From Strigamia acuminata (lineage: Eukaryota; Arthropoda; Chilopoda; Geophilomorpha; Linotaeniidae): 64,000 nucleotides of DNA. Numbering within the stretch: position 1 is the stretch's first letter; the number at the start of each line of letters is the position of its first letter. The stretch is taken from contig CASHSZ010000075.1 of the NCBI GenBank assembly GCA_949358305.1, forward strand, positions 16,001-80,000. The letters run 5' to 3'. The notes under the pieces were generated by a model. It was not told the DNA's origin. It saw only the letters and a program-made list of their open reading frames with translations, and did not search any database. Position numbers and translations under genes: made by a program. This document shows positions 1 to 12,730 of this stretch, piece by piece.

Positions 1-873
1 GCCATAATTCGGTGCAAATTGTGTTAGATATTGGAAAAATTTATTTTAACGCTTCCAACGCGCCAGTAAATCGCGCGTGCACACGCGTGGATTTTTCGTC
101 ATAGTTGGATGCGCGCAAACCTCACGTAACTTGCGCCAAAATTTGGCAATTTTTGACAAATTTCAGCAGATTTTTGCCAGTATTTGACAAATTTCCACTG
201 ATTTTTGACAATATTTGACCCAACAACTGCGCCACGTTCCAGGCGCCGGTTTAGGCATTTTAGACCCGTTTTAGACCGTTTTAGATGGCGAAAACGTTCT
301 CTCCATCATTTTCTACCCCTGGGTGAGGTTTTCAGCGTTCATGATTGATGAAAAAGCTGTTTTCTAACTAGCTGTCCCATTGCTAGTTTTGGCGTCAGGT
401 TTTAGCAACCTTCCGATCCGACTCTGTCGTCTGCACGACCTCCAAGACCGTTTTAGGGTTAATTTGAGTCAAATAATTCATTCTGGGGGTTGTTTTGGGT
501 TTTTTACAAGTGTGTTTTTGTAGTTTTTATTGGTTTCAAACATTGTCAATTCTTTATACAAGTGTAACTTTCATTTCTCTGTATTTTGAGAACTTTGCAT
601 TGCAGCAAAGTTCATTTCTTGCCCCTTAATTATTGTGTAATTGTTGGTTTTCAAGCCCGTTTTTTAACAATAACTTTATTTGAAGTGCCTATTGTTTCAG
701 GCACGTGCTTCCACGTGCCTTTTATTGTTGAGCAATTTCTTGGGCAGTTGCGCTCCTGTTGCTAGCATTGCCGCGCGTTCTCCGCGCGCGTACTCGCGTT
801 TCGCATCACACACATTCGGATTCGATGGCCTATCGCGGCGGCACATTGTGTGGCATAGCGCGGCAGGTTGCAA
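1..873 (-). repeat. 1.68-kb unit, partial, P1 left arm outer copy
   Basis: Inverted copy of the unit that forms the tandem arrays, cut by the window start. It mirrors 7206-8078. It holds 31-bp minisatellite remnants (TTTGACAAATTTCAGCAG type), the GTTTTAGACCGTTTTAGATGG motif region and, at about 700-720, the long form of an 8-bp stem hairpin (GGCACGTG, loop, CACGTGCC). Its short open frames recur in every copy and show no domain. Confidence 0.9.
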
Positions 874-2561
874 TTGCTAATGCTACGGTCGACGGCGATT
901 CGCATGCGCTATCCGCTGCATCAAACCCCAAATACCGATCAAAAATCGCAGAAAACACTAATCCCGACCCAAAAACCGCCAAAATTACCCTCAACACACG
1001 CCAACAACCTTCCACCACTTAAATTACACCGGAAAAAAACAATTTCAAACCGAAAAATCAACAAAAAAGGCCAAAAAAATATTGCAAACAAAGAGAAAAG
1101 ATCAATTATCGAGGCAAATCCCCACCACAAAACAACGCATCGCCGGTATACACTTAAGCGTACAGTGCACAACACTACTGTTTATTTTCAATGATCCAAT
1201 AAATAAAATTTGAAACAAAGTTGAGTGGAATTGTACGTTTCTTGTATATTAAAGTTTTTATTTTGTTTGTTTACACTTAATTTTTTTTTTCCATCATAGA
1301 ATGGCGACTCGATACTTTTGTAGCTCGAATTCACTTCGTAAACGTGGTCGGTGTTCATCACGCGTCAATGCGCTCGTGCAATAGTATAGGCGCGCATACG
1401 ATTTGATGCGCGCAAAACTTGCAAAACTTGCACGGAATTTGGGCAATTTTTGACAAATTTCAGCAGATTTTTGCCTGTATTTGACAAATTTCAGAAGATT
1501 TTTGCCTATATTTGACAAATTTCAGAAGATTTCCTCAATCCTCAAACATTTGCTGAAATTTCTCATAAAATTTCTAAAATTAATTGAAATTTGTCTGAAA
1601 TTTGTCTGGAATTTGTCAAATATTGTCAAAAATCCGTGGAAATTTGTCAAATACTGGCAAAAATCCATGTAAATTTGTCAAAAATTGCCATAATTCGGTG
1701 CAAATTGTGTTAGATATTGGAAAAATTTATTTTAACGCTTCCAACGCGCCAGTAAATCGCGCGTGCACACGCATGGATTTTTTGTCATAGTTGGATGCGC
1801 GCAAACCTCACGTAACTTGCGCCAAAATTTGGCAATTTTTGACAAATTTCAGCAGATTTTTGCCAGTATTTGACAAATTTCCACTGATTTTTGACAATAT
1901 TTGACCCAACAACTGCGCCACGTTCCAGGCGCCGGTTTAGGCATTTTAGACCCGTTTTAGACCGTTTTAGATGGCGAAAACGTTCTCTCCATCATTTTCT
2001 ACCCCTGGGTGAGGTTTTCAGCGTTCATAATTGATGAAAAAGCTGTTTTCTAACTAGCTGTCCCATTGCTAGTTTTGGCGTCAGGTTTTAGCAACCTTCC
2101 GATCCGACTCTGTCGTCTGCACGACCTCCAAGACTGTTTTAGGGTTAATTTGAGTCAAATAATTCATTCTGGGTGTTGTTTTGGGTTTTTTACAAGTGTG
2201 TTTTTGTAGTTTTTATTGGTTTCAAACATTGTCAATTCTTTATACAAGTGTAACTTTCATTTCTCTGTATTTTGAGAACTTTGCATTGCAGCAAAGTTCA
2301 TTTCTTGCCCCTTAATTATTGTGTAATTGTTGGTTTTCAAGCCCGTTTTTTAACAATAACTTTATTTGAAGTGCCTATTGTTTCAGGCACGTGCTTCCAC
2401 GTGCCTTTTATTGTTGAGCAATTTCTTGGGCAGTTGCGCTCCTGTTGCTAGCATTGCCGCGCGTTCTCCGCGCGCGTACTCGCGCGTTTCGCATCACACA
2501 CATTCGGGTTCAATGGCCTATCGCGGCGGCACATTGTGTGGCATAGCGCGGCACGTTGCAA
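874..2561 (-). repeat. 1.68-kb unit, P1 left arm inner copy
   Basis: Full inverted unit, 1688 bp, mirror of 5518-7205. It is of the inner-arm type: it carries ACACCCAG (in array orientation), TTTTAGAAAT and a 2-bp insertion in the ACGCGCGAGTACG stretch, all absent from ordinary array units. A 31-bp minisatellite (TTTGACAAATTTCAG core, starts near 1451, 1482 and 1513) lies in its centre. I see no gene in it. Confidence 0.93.
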
Positions 2562-2640
2562 TTACGTGACGTGGCACGTTGCTGTTACGTGACGCGATAG
2601 CCAGTATTTAAGCAGGGGATTCCATCATCGTTTACACAAA
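2562..2640 (+). promoter_or_regulatory. Promoter-like block, P1 left arm
   Basis: Two ACGTGAC motifs (2564-2570 and 2587-2593), similar to CRE/bZIP-type sites, precede a TATA-like TATTTAAG at 2605-2612. The expected start site, about 25-30 bp downstream, falls near 2635, just before the satellite array. The block is retained in both arms of P1, P2, P3 and P5, always pointing at the palindrome centre. Promoter function is inferred from spacing and motifs only. Confidence 0.4.
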
Positions 2641-2703
2641 TGCGCATTGCAACGTGGAGGCGCATTCGAGTCCTTTTCCCAAGCGTTGAAAAAGGACAAA
2701 ACT

Positions 2704-3071
2704 CGTATTCGATTCGAAAGCGAATCGAATACGATTTTTGTCCTTTTTCAACGCAAAATTGTATTCGATTCGCTTTCGAATCGAATACGAGTTTTGCCCT
2801 TCTTCAACGCGAAATCGTATTCGACTCGCTTTCGAGTCGAATGCGAATTTTTCCCTTCTTCAACGCGAAATCGTATTCGACTCGTTTTCGAGTCGAGTAC
2901 GAGTTTTGCCCTTCTTCAACGCGAAATCGTATTCGACTCGTTTTCGAGTCGAATACGAGTTTTGCCCTTCTTCAACGCGAAATCGTATTCGACTCGTTTT
3001 CGAGTCGAGTACGAGTTTTGCCCTTCTTCAACGCGAAATCGTATTCGACTCGTTTTCGAGTCGAATACGAG
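2704..3071 (+). repeat. 56-bp hairpin satellite, P1 left arm (contracted)
   Basis: Tandem 56-bp units, each with a palindrome (CGTATTCGACTCG, TTTT, CGAGTCGAATACG) followed by a linker containing TGCCCTTCTTCAACGCG. The first units are variants (GATTCG arms with AAAG or CTTT centres); later ones alternate GAATACG and GAGTACG in the right arm. This copy has five fewer units (280 bp) than the equivalent arrays in P1 right and P2. All three frames are open on this strand because the unit lacks stops, so the long frames here are not evidence of a gene. Confidence 0.93.
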
Positions 3072-4727
3072 ATAGTCGATGACCCGTTCCCGGACTTTGA
3101 CTCGTACGACTCGTATTCGAGATGTATTCGAGATGTATTCGAGATGTATTCGAATCGTATTCGAGTCGCATTCGAGATGGTCGATGATTTCCACTCGCTC
3201 GTATACGCGTTGTATACGAGCTCGTATTTTGATCGTAATCGTAAACGAATCGTTTACAAGTCGTATACAAGTTGTATACGACGTGTATACACCTCGTATA
3301 CGAACGAAGTTTGTGAAAACACAATTTCCAAATAAGACGTATGTGACTACTATGTGTTTTCATGTCGTAGTAAGTATCCGGTGGATTTTCCAAACTTCGT
3401 TCGTATACGAGGTGTATACACGTCGTATACAACTTGTATACGACTTGTAAACGATTCGTTTACGATTACGATCAAAATACGAGCTCGTATACAACGCGTA
3501 TACGAGCGAGTGGAAATCATCGACCATCTCGAATGCGACTCGAATACGATTCGAATACATCTCGAATACATCTCGAATACGAGTCGTATACGAGATGGTC
3601 GATTTTTGTTTCCCGGACTTTGATTCGTATTCGAGTTGTTACGAGTTCGTATTTTGATCGTATTCGTATTCGAATCGAATTCGAATCGTATTCGAATCGA
3701 ATACGAATCGAATTCGAGTCGTATTCGAGATGGTCGATGATTTCCACTCGCTCGTATACGCGTTGTATACGAGCTCGTATTTTGATCGTAATCGTAAACG
3801 AATCGTTTACAAGTCGTATACAAGTTGTATACGACGTGTATACACCTCGTATACGAACGAAGTTTGTGAAAACACAATTTCCAAATAAGACGTATGTGAC
3901 TACTATGTGTTTTCATGTCGTAGTAAGTATCCGGTGGATTTTCCAAACTTCGTTCGTATACGAGGTGTATACACGTCGTATACAACTTGTATACGACTTG
4001 TAAACGATTCGTTTACGATTACGATCAAAATACGAGCTCGTATACAACGCGTATACGAGCGAGTGGAAATCATCGACCATCTCGAATGCGACTCGAATAC
4101 GATTCGAATACATCCCGAATACATCTCGAATACGAGTCGTATACGAGATGGTCGATTTTTGTTTCCCGGACTTTGATTCGTATTCGAGTTGTTACGAGTT
4201 CGTATTTTGATCGTATTCGTATTCGAATCGAATTCGAATCGAATACGAATCGAATTCGAGTCGTATTCGAGATGGTCGATGATTTCCACTCGCTCGTATA
4301 CGCGTTGTATACGAGCTCGTATTTTGATCGTAATCGTAAACGAATCGTTTACAAGTCGTATACAAGTTGTATACGACGTGTATACACCTCGTATACGAAC
4401 GAAGTTTGTGAAAACACAATTTCCAAATAAGACGTATGTGACTACTATGTGTTTTCATGTCGTAGTAAGTATCCGGTGGATTTTCCAAACTTCGTTCGTA
4501 TACGAGGTGTATACACGTCGTATACAACTTGTATACGACTTGTAAACGATTCGTTTACGATTACGATCAAAATACGAGCTCGTATACAACGCGTATACGA
4601 GCGAGTGGAAATCATCGACCATCTCGAATGCGACTCGAATACGATTCGAATACATCTCGAATACATCTCGAATACATCTCGAATACGAGTCGTACGAGTC
4701 AAAGTCCGGGAACGGGTCATCGACTAT
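3072..4727. repeat. Central nested hairpin modules of P1 (three loops)
   Basis: Three inverted-repeat modules spaced 553 and 542 bp apart. Each has arms made of GTATACGAG/TCGAATACG-type sequence around a 79-bp non-palindromic loop (3313-3391, 3866-3944, 4408-4486). The 11-bp spacing difference is one extra CGTATTCGAAT. All three loops have the same orientation, which a simple mirror palindrome would not give, so tandem duplication of a hairpin module is likely. The loop contains a GTAAGTATCC splice-donor-like string and AATAAG, but no clear gene signal. Confidence 0.92.
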
Positions 4728-5375
4728 CTCGTATTCGACTCGAAAACGAGTCGAATACGATTTCGCGTTGAAGAAGGGCAAAACTCGTACTCGACTCGAA
4801 AACGAGTCGAATACGATTTCGCGTTGAAGAAGGGCAAAACTCGTATTCGACTCGAAAACGAGTCGAATACGATTTCGCGTTGAAGAAGGGCAAAACTCGT
4901 ACTCGACTCGAAAACGAGTCGAATACGATTTCGCGTTGAAGAAGGGCAAAACTCGTATTCGACTCGAAAACGAGTCGAATACGATTTCGCGTTGAAGAAG
5001 GGCAAAACTCGTACTCGACTCGAAAACGAGTCGAATACGATTTCGCGTTGAAGAAGGGCAAAACTCGTACTCGACTCGAAAACGAGTCGAATACGATTTC
5101 GCGTTGAAGAAGGGCAAAACTCGTATTCGACTCGAAAACGAGTCGAATACGATTTCGCGTTGAAGAAGGGCAAAACTCGTACTCGACTCGAAAACGAGTC
5201 GAATACGATTTCGCGTTGAAGAAGGGAAAAATTCGCATTCGACTCGAAAGCGAGTCGAATACGATTTCGCGTTGAAGAAGGGCAAAACTCGTATTCGATT
5301 CGAAAGCGAATCGAATACAATTTTGCGTTGAAAAAGGACAAAAATCGTATTCGATTCGCTTTCGAATCGAATACG
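4728..5375 (-). repeat. 56-bp hairpin satellite, P1 right arm
   Basis: Reverse-complement array equivalent to that in the left arm, with five more units. Read left to right, the units show GTACTCG/GTATTCG alternation in the order AC, AT, AC, AT, AC, AC, AT, AC before the variant units. It matches the P2 right array unit for unit as far as I compared. Confidence 0.93.
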
Positions 5376-5438
5376 AGTTTTGTCCTTTTTCAACGCTTGG
5401 GAAAAGGACTCGAATGCGCCTCCACGTTGCAATGCGCA

Positions 5439-5517
5439 TTTGTGTAAACGATGATGGAATCCCCTGCTTAAATACTGGCTATCGCGTCACGTAACAGCAA
5501 CGTGCCACGTCACGTAA
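5439..5517 (-). promoter_or_regulatory. Promoter-like block, P1 right arm
   Basis: Mirror copy of the left-arm block. The TATA-like sequence lies at 5467-5474 (CTTAAATA on the + strand) with GTCACGT motifs to its right. It faces left, towards the palindrome centre, so the pair would be convergent. Confidence 0.4.
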
Positions 5518-7205
5518 TTGCAACGTGCCGCGCTATGCCACACAATGTGCCGCCGCGATAGGCCATTGAACCCGAATGTGTGTGATGCGAAACGCGCGAG
5601 TACGCGCGCGGAGAACGCGCGGCAATGCTAGCAACAGGAGCGCAACTGCCCAAGAAATTGCTCAACAATAAAAGGCACGTGGAAGCACGTGCCTGAAACA
5701 ATAGGCACTTCAAATAAAGTTATTGTTAAAAAACGGGCTTGAAAACCAACAATTACACAATAATTAAGGGGCAAGAAATGAACTTTGCTGCAATGCAAAG
5801 TTCTCAAAATACAGAGAAATGAAAGTTACACTTGTATAAAGAATTGACAATGTTTGAAACCAATAAAAACTACAAAAACACACTTGTAAAAAACCCAAAA
5901 CAACACCCAGAATGAATTATTTGACTCAAATTAACCCTAAAACAGTCTTGGAGGTCGTGCAGACGACAGAGTCGGATCGGAAGGTTGCTAAAACCTGACG
6001 CCAAAACTAGCAATGGGACAGCTAGTTAGAAAACAGCTTTTTCATCAATTATGAACGCTGAAAACCTCACCCAGGGGTAGAAAATGATGGAGAGAACGTT
6101 TTCGCCATCTAAAACGGTCTAAAACGGGTCTAAAATGCCTAAACCGGCGCCTGGAACGTGGCGCAGTTGTTGGGTCAAATATTGTCAAAAATCAGTGGAA
6201 ATTTGTCAAATACTGGCAAAAATCTGCTGAAATTTGTCAAAAATTGCCAAATTTTGGCGCAAGTTACGTGAGGTTTGCGCGCATCCAACTATGACAAAAA
6301 ATCCATGCGTGTGCACGCGCGATTTACTGGCGCGTTGGAAGCGTTAAAATAAATTTTTCCAATATCTAACACAATTTGCACCGAATTATGGCAATTTTTG
6401 ACAAATTTACATGGATTTTTGCCAGTATTTGACAAATTTCCACGGATTTTTGACAATATTTGACAAATTCCAGACAAATTTCAGACAAATTTCAATTAAT
6501 TTTAGAAATTTTATGAGAAATTTCAGCAAATGTTTGAGGATTGAGGAAATCTTCTGAAATTTGTCAAATATAGGCAAAAATCTTCTGAAATTTGTCAAAT
6601 ACAGGCAAAAATCTGCTGAAATTTGTCAAAAATTGCCCAAATTCCGTGCAAGTTTTGCAAGTTTTGCGCGCATCAAATCGTATGCGCGCCTATACTATTG
6701 CACGAGCGCATTGACGCGTGATGAACACCGACCACGTTTACGAAGTGAATTCGAGCTACAAAAGTATCGAGTCGCCATTCTATGATGGAAAAAAAAAATT
6801 AAGTGTAAACAAACAAAATAAAAACTTTAATATACAAGAAACGTACAATTCCACTCAACTTTGTTTCAAATTTTATTTATTGGATCATTGAAAATAAACA
6901 GTAGTGTTGTGCACTGTACGCTTAAGTGTATACCGGCGATGCGTTGTTTTGTGGTGGGGATTTGCCTCGATAATTGATCTTTTCTCTTTGTTTGCAATAT
7001 TTTTTTGGCCTTTTTTGTTGATTTTTCGGTTTGAAATTGTTTTTTTCCGGTGTAATTTAAGTGGTGGAAGGTTGTTGGCGTGTGTTGAGGGTAATTTTGG
7101 CGGTTTTTGGGTCGGGATTAGTGTTTTCTGCGATTTTTGATCGGTATTTGGGGTTTGATGCAGCGGATAGCGCATGCGAATCGCCGTCGACCGTAGCATT
7201 AGCAA
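5518..7205 (+). repeat. 1.68-kb unit, P1 right arm inner copy
   Basis: 1688-bp unit, exact mirror of 874-2561 as far as I compared. It carries the inner-arm markers (ACACCCAG, ACAGTCTTGG, TTTTAGAAAT) and the long hairpin. It shows the order used for all units: GC-rich start (TTGCAACGTGCCGCGC), hairpin plus AATAAA-rich segment, TCTAAAACGG repeats, 31-bp minisatellite, A-tract (GATGGAAAAAAAAAATTAAG), T/G-rich tail ending GTAGCATTAGCAA. Confidence 0.93.
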
Positions 7206-8891
7206 TTGCAACCTGCCGCGCTATGCCACACAATGTGCCGCCGCGATAGGCCATCGAATCCGAATGTGTGTGATGCGAAACGCGAGTACGCGCGCGGAGA
7301 ACGCGCGGCAATGCTAGCAACAGGAGCGCAACTGCCCAAGAAATTGCTCAACAATAAAAGGCACGTGGAAGCACGTGCCTGAAACAATAGGCACTTCAAA
7401 TAAAGTTATTGTTAAAAAACGGGCTTGAAAACCAACAATTACACAATAATTAAGGGGCAAGAAATGAACTTTGCTGCAATGCAAAGTTCTCAAAATACAG
7501 AGAAATGAAAGTTACACTTGTATAAAGAATTGACAATGTTTGAAACCAATAAAAACTACAAAAACACACTTGTAAAAAACCCAAAACAACCCCCAGAATG
7601 AATTATTTGACTCAAATTAACCCTAAAACGGTCTTGGAGGTCGTGCAGACGACAGAGTCGGATCGGAAGGTTGCTAAAACCTGACGCCAAAACTAGCAAT
7701 GGGACAGCTAGTTAGAAAACAGCTTTTTCATCAATCATGAACGCTGAAAACCTCACCCAGGGGTAGAAAATGATGGAGAGAACGTTTTCGCCATCTAAAA
7801 CGGTCTAAAACGGGTCTAAAATGCCTAAACCGGCACCTGGAACGTGGCGCAGTTGTTGGGTCAAATATTGTCAAAAATCAGTGGAAATTTGTCAAATACT
7901 GGCAAAAATCTGCTGAAATTTGTCAAAAATTGCCAAATTTTGGCGCAAGTTACGTGAGGTTTGCGCGCATCCAACTATGACGAAAAATCCATGCGTGTGC
8001 ACGCGCGATTTACTGGCGCGTTGGAAGCGTTAAAATAAATTTTTCCAATATCTAACACAATTTGCACCGAATTATGGCAATTTTTGACAAATTTACATGG
8101 ATTTTTGCCAGTATTTGACAAATTTCCACGGATTTTTGACAATATTTGACAAATTCCAGACAAATTTCAGACAAATTTCAATTAATTTTTGAAATTTTAT
8201 GAGAAATTTCAGCAAATGTTTGAGGATTGAGGAAATCTTCTGAAATTTGTCAAATATAGGCAAAAATCTTCTGAAATTTGTCAAATACAGGCAAAAATCT
8301 GCTGAAATTTGTCAAAAATTGCCCAAATTCCGTGCAAGTTTTGCAAGTTTTGCGCGCATCAAATCGTATGCGCGCCTATACTATTGCACGAGCGCATTGA
8401 CGCGTGATGAACACCGACCACGTTTACGAAGTGAATTCGAGCTACAAAAGTATCGAGTCGCCATTCTATGATGGAAAAAAAAAATTAAGTGTAAACAAAC
8501 AAAATAAAAACTTTAATATACAAGAAACGTACAATTCCACTCAACTTTGTTTCAAATTTTATTTATTGGATCATTGAAAATAAACAGTAGTGTTGTGCAC
8601 TGTACGCTTAAGTGTATACCGGCGATGCGTTGTTTTGTGGTGGGGATTTGCCTCGATAATTGATCTTTTCTCTTTGTTTGCAATATTTTTTTGGCCTTTT
8701 TTGTTGATTTTTCGGTTTGAAATTGTTTTTTTCCGGTGTAATTTAAGTGGTGGAAGGTTGTTGGCGTGTGTTGAGGGTAATTTTGGCGGTTTTTGGGTCG
8801 GGATTAGTGTTTTCTGCGATTTTTTATCGGTATTTGGGGTTTGATGCAGCGGATAGCGCATGCGAAACGCCGTCGACCGTAGCATTAGCAA
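7206..8891 (+). repeat. 1.68-kb unit, spans P1 right arm edge
   Basis: 1686 bp, first fully ordinary array unit. Markers: start variant ACCTGCCG, long hairpin near 7360, GGCACCTGG instead of GGCGCCTGG near 7833, tail with TTTTTTATCGG, and a private GCGAAACGCC near 8871. Confidence 0.93.
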
Positions 8892-10567
8892 TTGCAACGT
8901 GCCGCGCTATGCCACACAATGTGCCGCCGCGATATGCCATCGAATCCGAATGTGTGTGATGCGAAACGCGAGTACGCGCGCGGAGAACGCGCGGCAATGC
9001 TAGCAACAGGAGCGCAACTGCCCAAGAAATTGCTCAACAATAAAAGGCACGTGCCTGAAACAATAGGCACTTCAAATAAAGTTATTGTTAAAAAATGGGC
9101 CTGAAAACCAACAATTACACAATAATTAAGGGGCAAGAAATGAACTTTGCTGCAATGCAAAGTTCTCAAAATACAGAGAAATGAAAGTTACGCTTGTATA
9201 AAGAATTGACAATGTTTGAAACCAATAAAAACTACAAAAACACACTTGTAAAAAACCCAAAACAACCCCCAGAATGAATTATTTGACTCAAATTAACCCT
9301 AAAACGGTCTTGGAGGTCGTGCAGACGACAGAGTCGGATCGGAAGGTTGCTAAAACCTGACGCCAAAACTAGCAATGGGACAGCTAGTTAGAAAACAGCT
9401 TTTTCATCAATCATGAACGCTGAAAACCTCACCCAGGGGTAGAAAATGATGGAGAGAACGTTTTCGCCATCTAAAACGGTCTAAAACGGGTCTAAAATGC
9501 CTAAACCGGCGCCTGGAACGTGGCGCAGTTGTTGGGTCAAATATTGTCAAAAATCAGTGGAAATTTGTCAAATACTGGCAAAAATCTGCTGAAATTTGTC
9601 AAAAATTGCCAAATTTTGGCGCAAGTTACGTGAGGTTTGCGCGCATCCAACTATGACGAAAAATCCATGCGTGTGCACGCGCGATTTACTGGCGCGTTGG
9701 AAGCGTTAAAATAAATTTTTCCAATATCTAACACAATTTGCACCGAATTATGGCAATTTTTGACAAATTTACATGGATTTTTGCCAGTATTTGACAAATT
9801 TCCACGGATTTTTGACAATATTTGACAAATTCCAGACAAATTTCAGACAAATTTCAATTAATTTTTGAAATTTTATGAGAAATTTCAGCAAATGTTTGAG
9901 GATTGAGGAAATCTTCTGAAATTTGTCAAATATAGGCAAAAATCTTCTGAAATTTGTCAAATACAGGCAAAAATCTGCTGAAATTTGTCAAAAATTGCCC
10001 AAATTCCGTGCAAGTTTTGCAAGTTTTGCGCGCATCAAATCGTATGCGCGCCTATACTATTGCACGAGCGCATTGACGCGTGATGAACACCGACCACGTT
10101 TACGAAGTGAATTCGAGCTACAAAAGTATCGAGTCGCCATTCTATGATGGAAAAAAAAAATTAAGTGTAAACAAACAAAATAAAAACTTTAATATACAAG
10201 AAACGTACAATTCCACTCAACTTTGTTTCAAATTTTATTTATTGGATCATTGAAAATAAACAGTAGTGTTGTGCACTGTACGCTTAAGTGTATACCGGCG
10301 ATGCGTTGTTTTGTGGTGGGGATTTGCCTCGATAATTGATCTTTTCTCTTTGTTTGCAATATTTTTTTGGCCTTTTTTGTTGATTTTTCGGTTTGAAATT
10401 GTTTTTTTCCGGTGTAATTTAAGTGGTGGAAGGTTGTTGGCGTGTGTTGAGGGTAATTTTGGCGGTTTTTGGGTCGGGATTAGTGTTTTCTGCGATTTTT
10501 TATCGGTATTTGGGGTTTGATGCAGCGGATAGCGCATGCGAATCGCCGTCGACCGTAGCATTAGCAA
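8892..10567 (+). repeat. 1.68-kb unit, array 1
   Basis: 1676 bp. It has the short hairpin (GGCACGTGCC, 10 bp lost). Private changes are AAAATGGGCCTG near 9095 and TTACGCTTG near 9188. I see no gene. Confidence 0.93.
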
Positions 10568-12243
10568 TTGCAACGTGCCGCGCTATGCCACACAATGTGC
10601 CGCCGCGATATGCCATCGAATCCGAATGTGTGTGATGCGAAACGCGAGTACGCGCGCGGAGAACGCGCGGCAATGCTAGCAACAGGAGCGCAACTGCCCA
10701 AGAAATTGCTCAACAATAAAAGGCACGTGCCTGAAACAATAGGCACTTCAAATAAAGTTATTGTTAAAAAACGGGCTTGAAAACCAACAATTACACAATA
10801 ATTAAGGGGCAAGAAATGAACTTTGCTGCAATGCAAAGTTCTCAAAATACAGAGAAATGAAAGTTACACTTGTATAAAGAATTGACAATGTTTGAAACCA
10901 ATAAAAACTACAAAAACACACTTGTAAAAAACCCAAAACAACCCCCAGAATGAATTATTTGACTCAAATTAACCCTAAAACGGTCTTGGAGGTCGTGCAG
11001 ACGACAGAGTCGGATCGGAAGGTTGCTAAAACCTGACGCCAAAACTAGCAATGGGACAGCTAGTTAGAAAACAGCTTTTTCATCAATCATGAACGCTGAA
11101 AACCTCACCCAGGGGTAGAAAATGATGGAGAGAACGTTTTCGCCATCTAAAACGGTCTAAAACGGGTCTAAAATGCCTAAACCGGCGCCTGGAACGTGGC
11201 GCAGTTGTTGGGTCAAATATTGTCAAAAATCAGTGGAAATTTGTCAAATACTGGCAAAAATCTGCTGAAATTTGTCAAAAATTGCCAAATTTTGGCGCAA
11301 GTTACGTGAGGTTTGCGCGCATCCAACTATGACGAAAAATCCATGCGTGTGCACGCGCGATTTACTGGCGCGTTGGAAGCGTTAAAATAAATTTTTCCAA
11401 TATCTAACACAATTTGCACCGAATTATGGCAATTTTTGACAAATTTACATGGATTTTTGCCAGTATTTGACAAATTTCCACGGATTTTTGACAATATTTG
11501 ACAAATTCCAGACAAATTTCAGACAAATTTCAATTAATTTTTGAAATTTTATGAGAAATTTCAGCAAATGTTTGAGGATTGAGGAAATCTTCTGAAATTT
11601 GTCAAATATAGGCAAAAATCTTCTGAAATTTGTCAAATACAGGCAAAAATCTGCTGAAATTTGTCAAAAATTGCCCAAATTCCGTGCAAGTTTTGCAAGT
11701 TTTGCGCGCATCAAATCGTATGCGCGCCTATACTATTGCACGAGCGCATTGACGCGTGATGAACACCGACCACGTTTACGAAGTGAATTCGAGCTACAAA
11801 AGTATCGAGTCGCCATTCTATGATGGAAAAAAAAAATTAAGTGTAAACAAACAAAATAAAAACTTTAATATACAAGAAACGTACAATTCCACTCAACTTT
11901 GTTTCAAATTTTATTTATTGGATCATTGAAAATAAACAGTAGTGTTGTGCACTGTACGCTTAAGTGTATACCGGCGATGCGTTGTTTTGTGGTGGGGATT
12001 TGCCTCGATAATTGATCTTTTCTCTTTGTTTGCAATATTTTTTTGGCCTTTTTTGTTGATTTTTCGGTTTGAAATTGTTTTTTTCCGGTGTAATTTAAGT
12101 GGTGGAAGGTTGTTGGCGTGTGTTGAGGGTAATTTTGGCGGTTTTTGGGTCGGGATTAGTGTTTTCTGCGATTTTTGATCGGTATTTGGGGTTTGATGCA
12201 GCGGATAGCGCATGCGAATCGCCGTCGACCGTAGCATTAGCAA
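10568..12243 (+). repeat. 1.68-kb unit, last of array 1
   Basis: 1676 bp, short hairpin, tail of the TTTTTGATCGG type. It ends in GTAGCATTAGCAA, after which the sequence switches from the next unit (TTGCAAC) to spacer S (GTGCGCG). A reverse-strand open frame of 258 codons runs across this junction and is judged non-coding. Confidence 0.93.
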
Positions 12244-12730
12244 GTGCGCGCGCAAGTTAAATGTGTACAGGACTGTGAGAAAATAAAACGTGTGTGGAAA
12301 AGTAAATGTTCTTTGGTGATCGCCATGAGTTCGTACTTTGTCGTGGGCGCGAAATGTGTGTGATATATATGCTACTATGCGTGATGTAGCGCCGTCAGCG
12401 CGTTTCAGCACGCGATGTAGCGCCTTGAGCGCGTCCAAATGCGTACAGGTGTTCGACAGATGTGCCAGGGCTTCACGTGCATACACGAAACATAAACATG
12501 AAGAAAACAGAAAAAACCGTTGTGTGTGATGTGTATAAAGACACATTACACAAAGAATACTACTCTTCATACAAAAAGCAATAAACTTTATACATATTGC
12601 AATAAACTTACAAAATGGTAAAAATAAAATACTGGAAAACATGGCCTTGAATAATAGTGGAAAACATGGCATACTGCCTTGAATAATAGTGAAAAACATG
12701 GCGTACTGCCTTGAATACCCCCTTGAATAC
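12244..12730 (+). other. Spacer S1, proximal segment
   Basis: Begins GTGCGCGCGCAAGTTAAATG and holds a repeated GATGTAGCGCC(G/T)TCAGCGCG-like motif (about 12379-12430), then AATAAA-rich and CATGGC(C/A)T-rich short repeats with CCTTGAATA. A diverged copy lies at 63431-63568, where a MITE interrupts it. No gene recognised. Confidence 0.75.

Larger units (their letters stand above)
1..8078. repeat. Giant palindrome P1 (left end cut by window)
   Basis: Positions x and 8079-x are reverse complements from the window edge inward to about 2640/5439. Further in, the mirror sum becomes 7799, because the left 56-bp array is 280 bp (five units) shorter than the right one. In order, each arm holds 1.68-kb unit sequence, a promoter-like block, the 56-bp hairpin satellite and a centre with three 79-bp loops. 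The symmetry probably continues left of the window, since the right arm runs on into a tandem array. This is seen directly; origin by inverted duplication is inferred. Confidence 0.95.

Noticed and set aside
3313-3391. Splice donor (GTAAGTATCC) in the 79-bp loop
   Set aside because: No matching acceptor with a pyrimidine tract nearby on that strand, and the loop occurs in both orientations.
2704-5375. CRISPR-like array
   Set aside because: The 56-bp units are contiguous hairpins whose linkers are themselves repeated. There are no unique spacers and no cas genes.
6885-7211. Small ORFs of 60-108 codons repeated in every 1.68-kb unit
   Set aside because: They recur only because the unit recurs, overlap each other on both strands, are broken by single indels in some copies (for example 27823-27842 and about 61806) and resemble no known protein.
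11923-12699. 258-codon reverse ORF across the unit/S junction (also 36757-37533 and 51299-52075)
   Set aside because: It joins unit tail and spacer by chance. The protein is low-complexity, with no domain, and its three copies are explained by duplication of the block.
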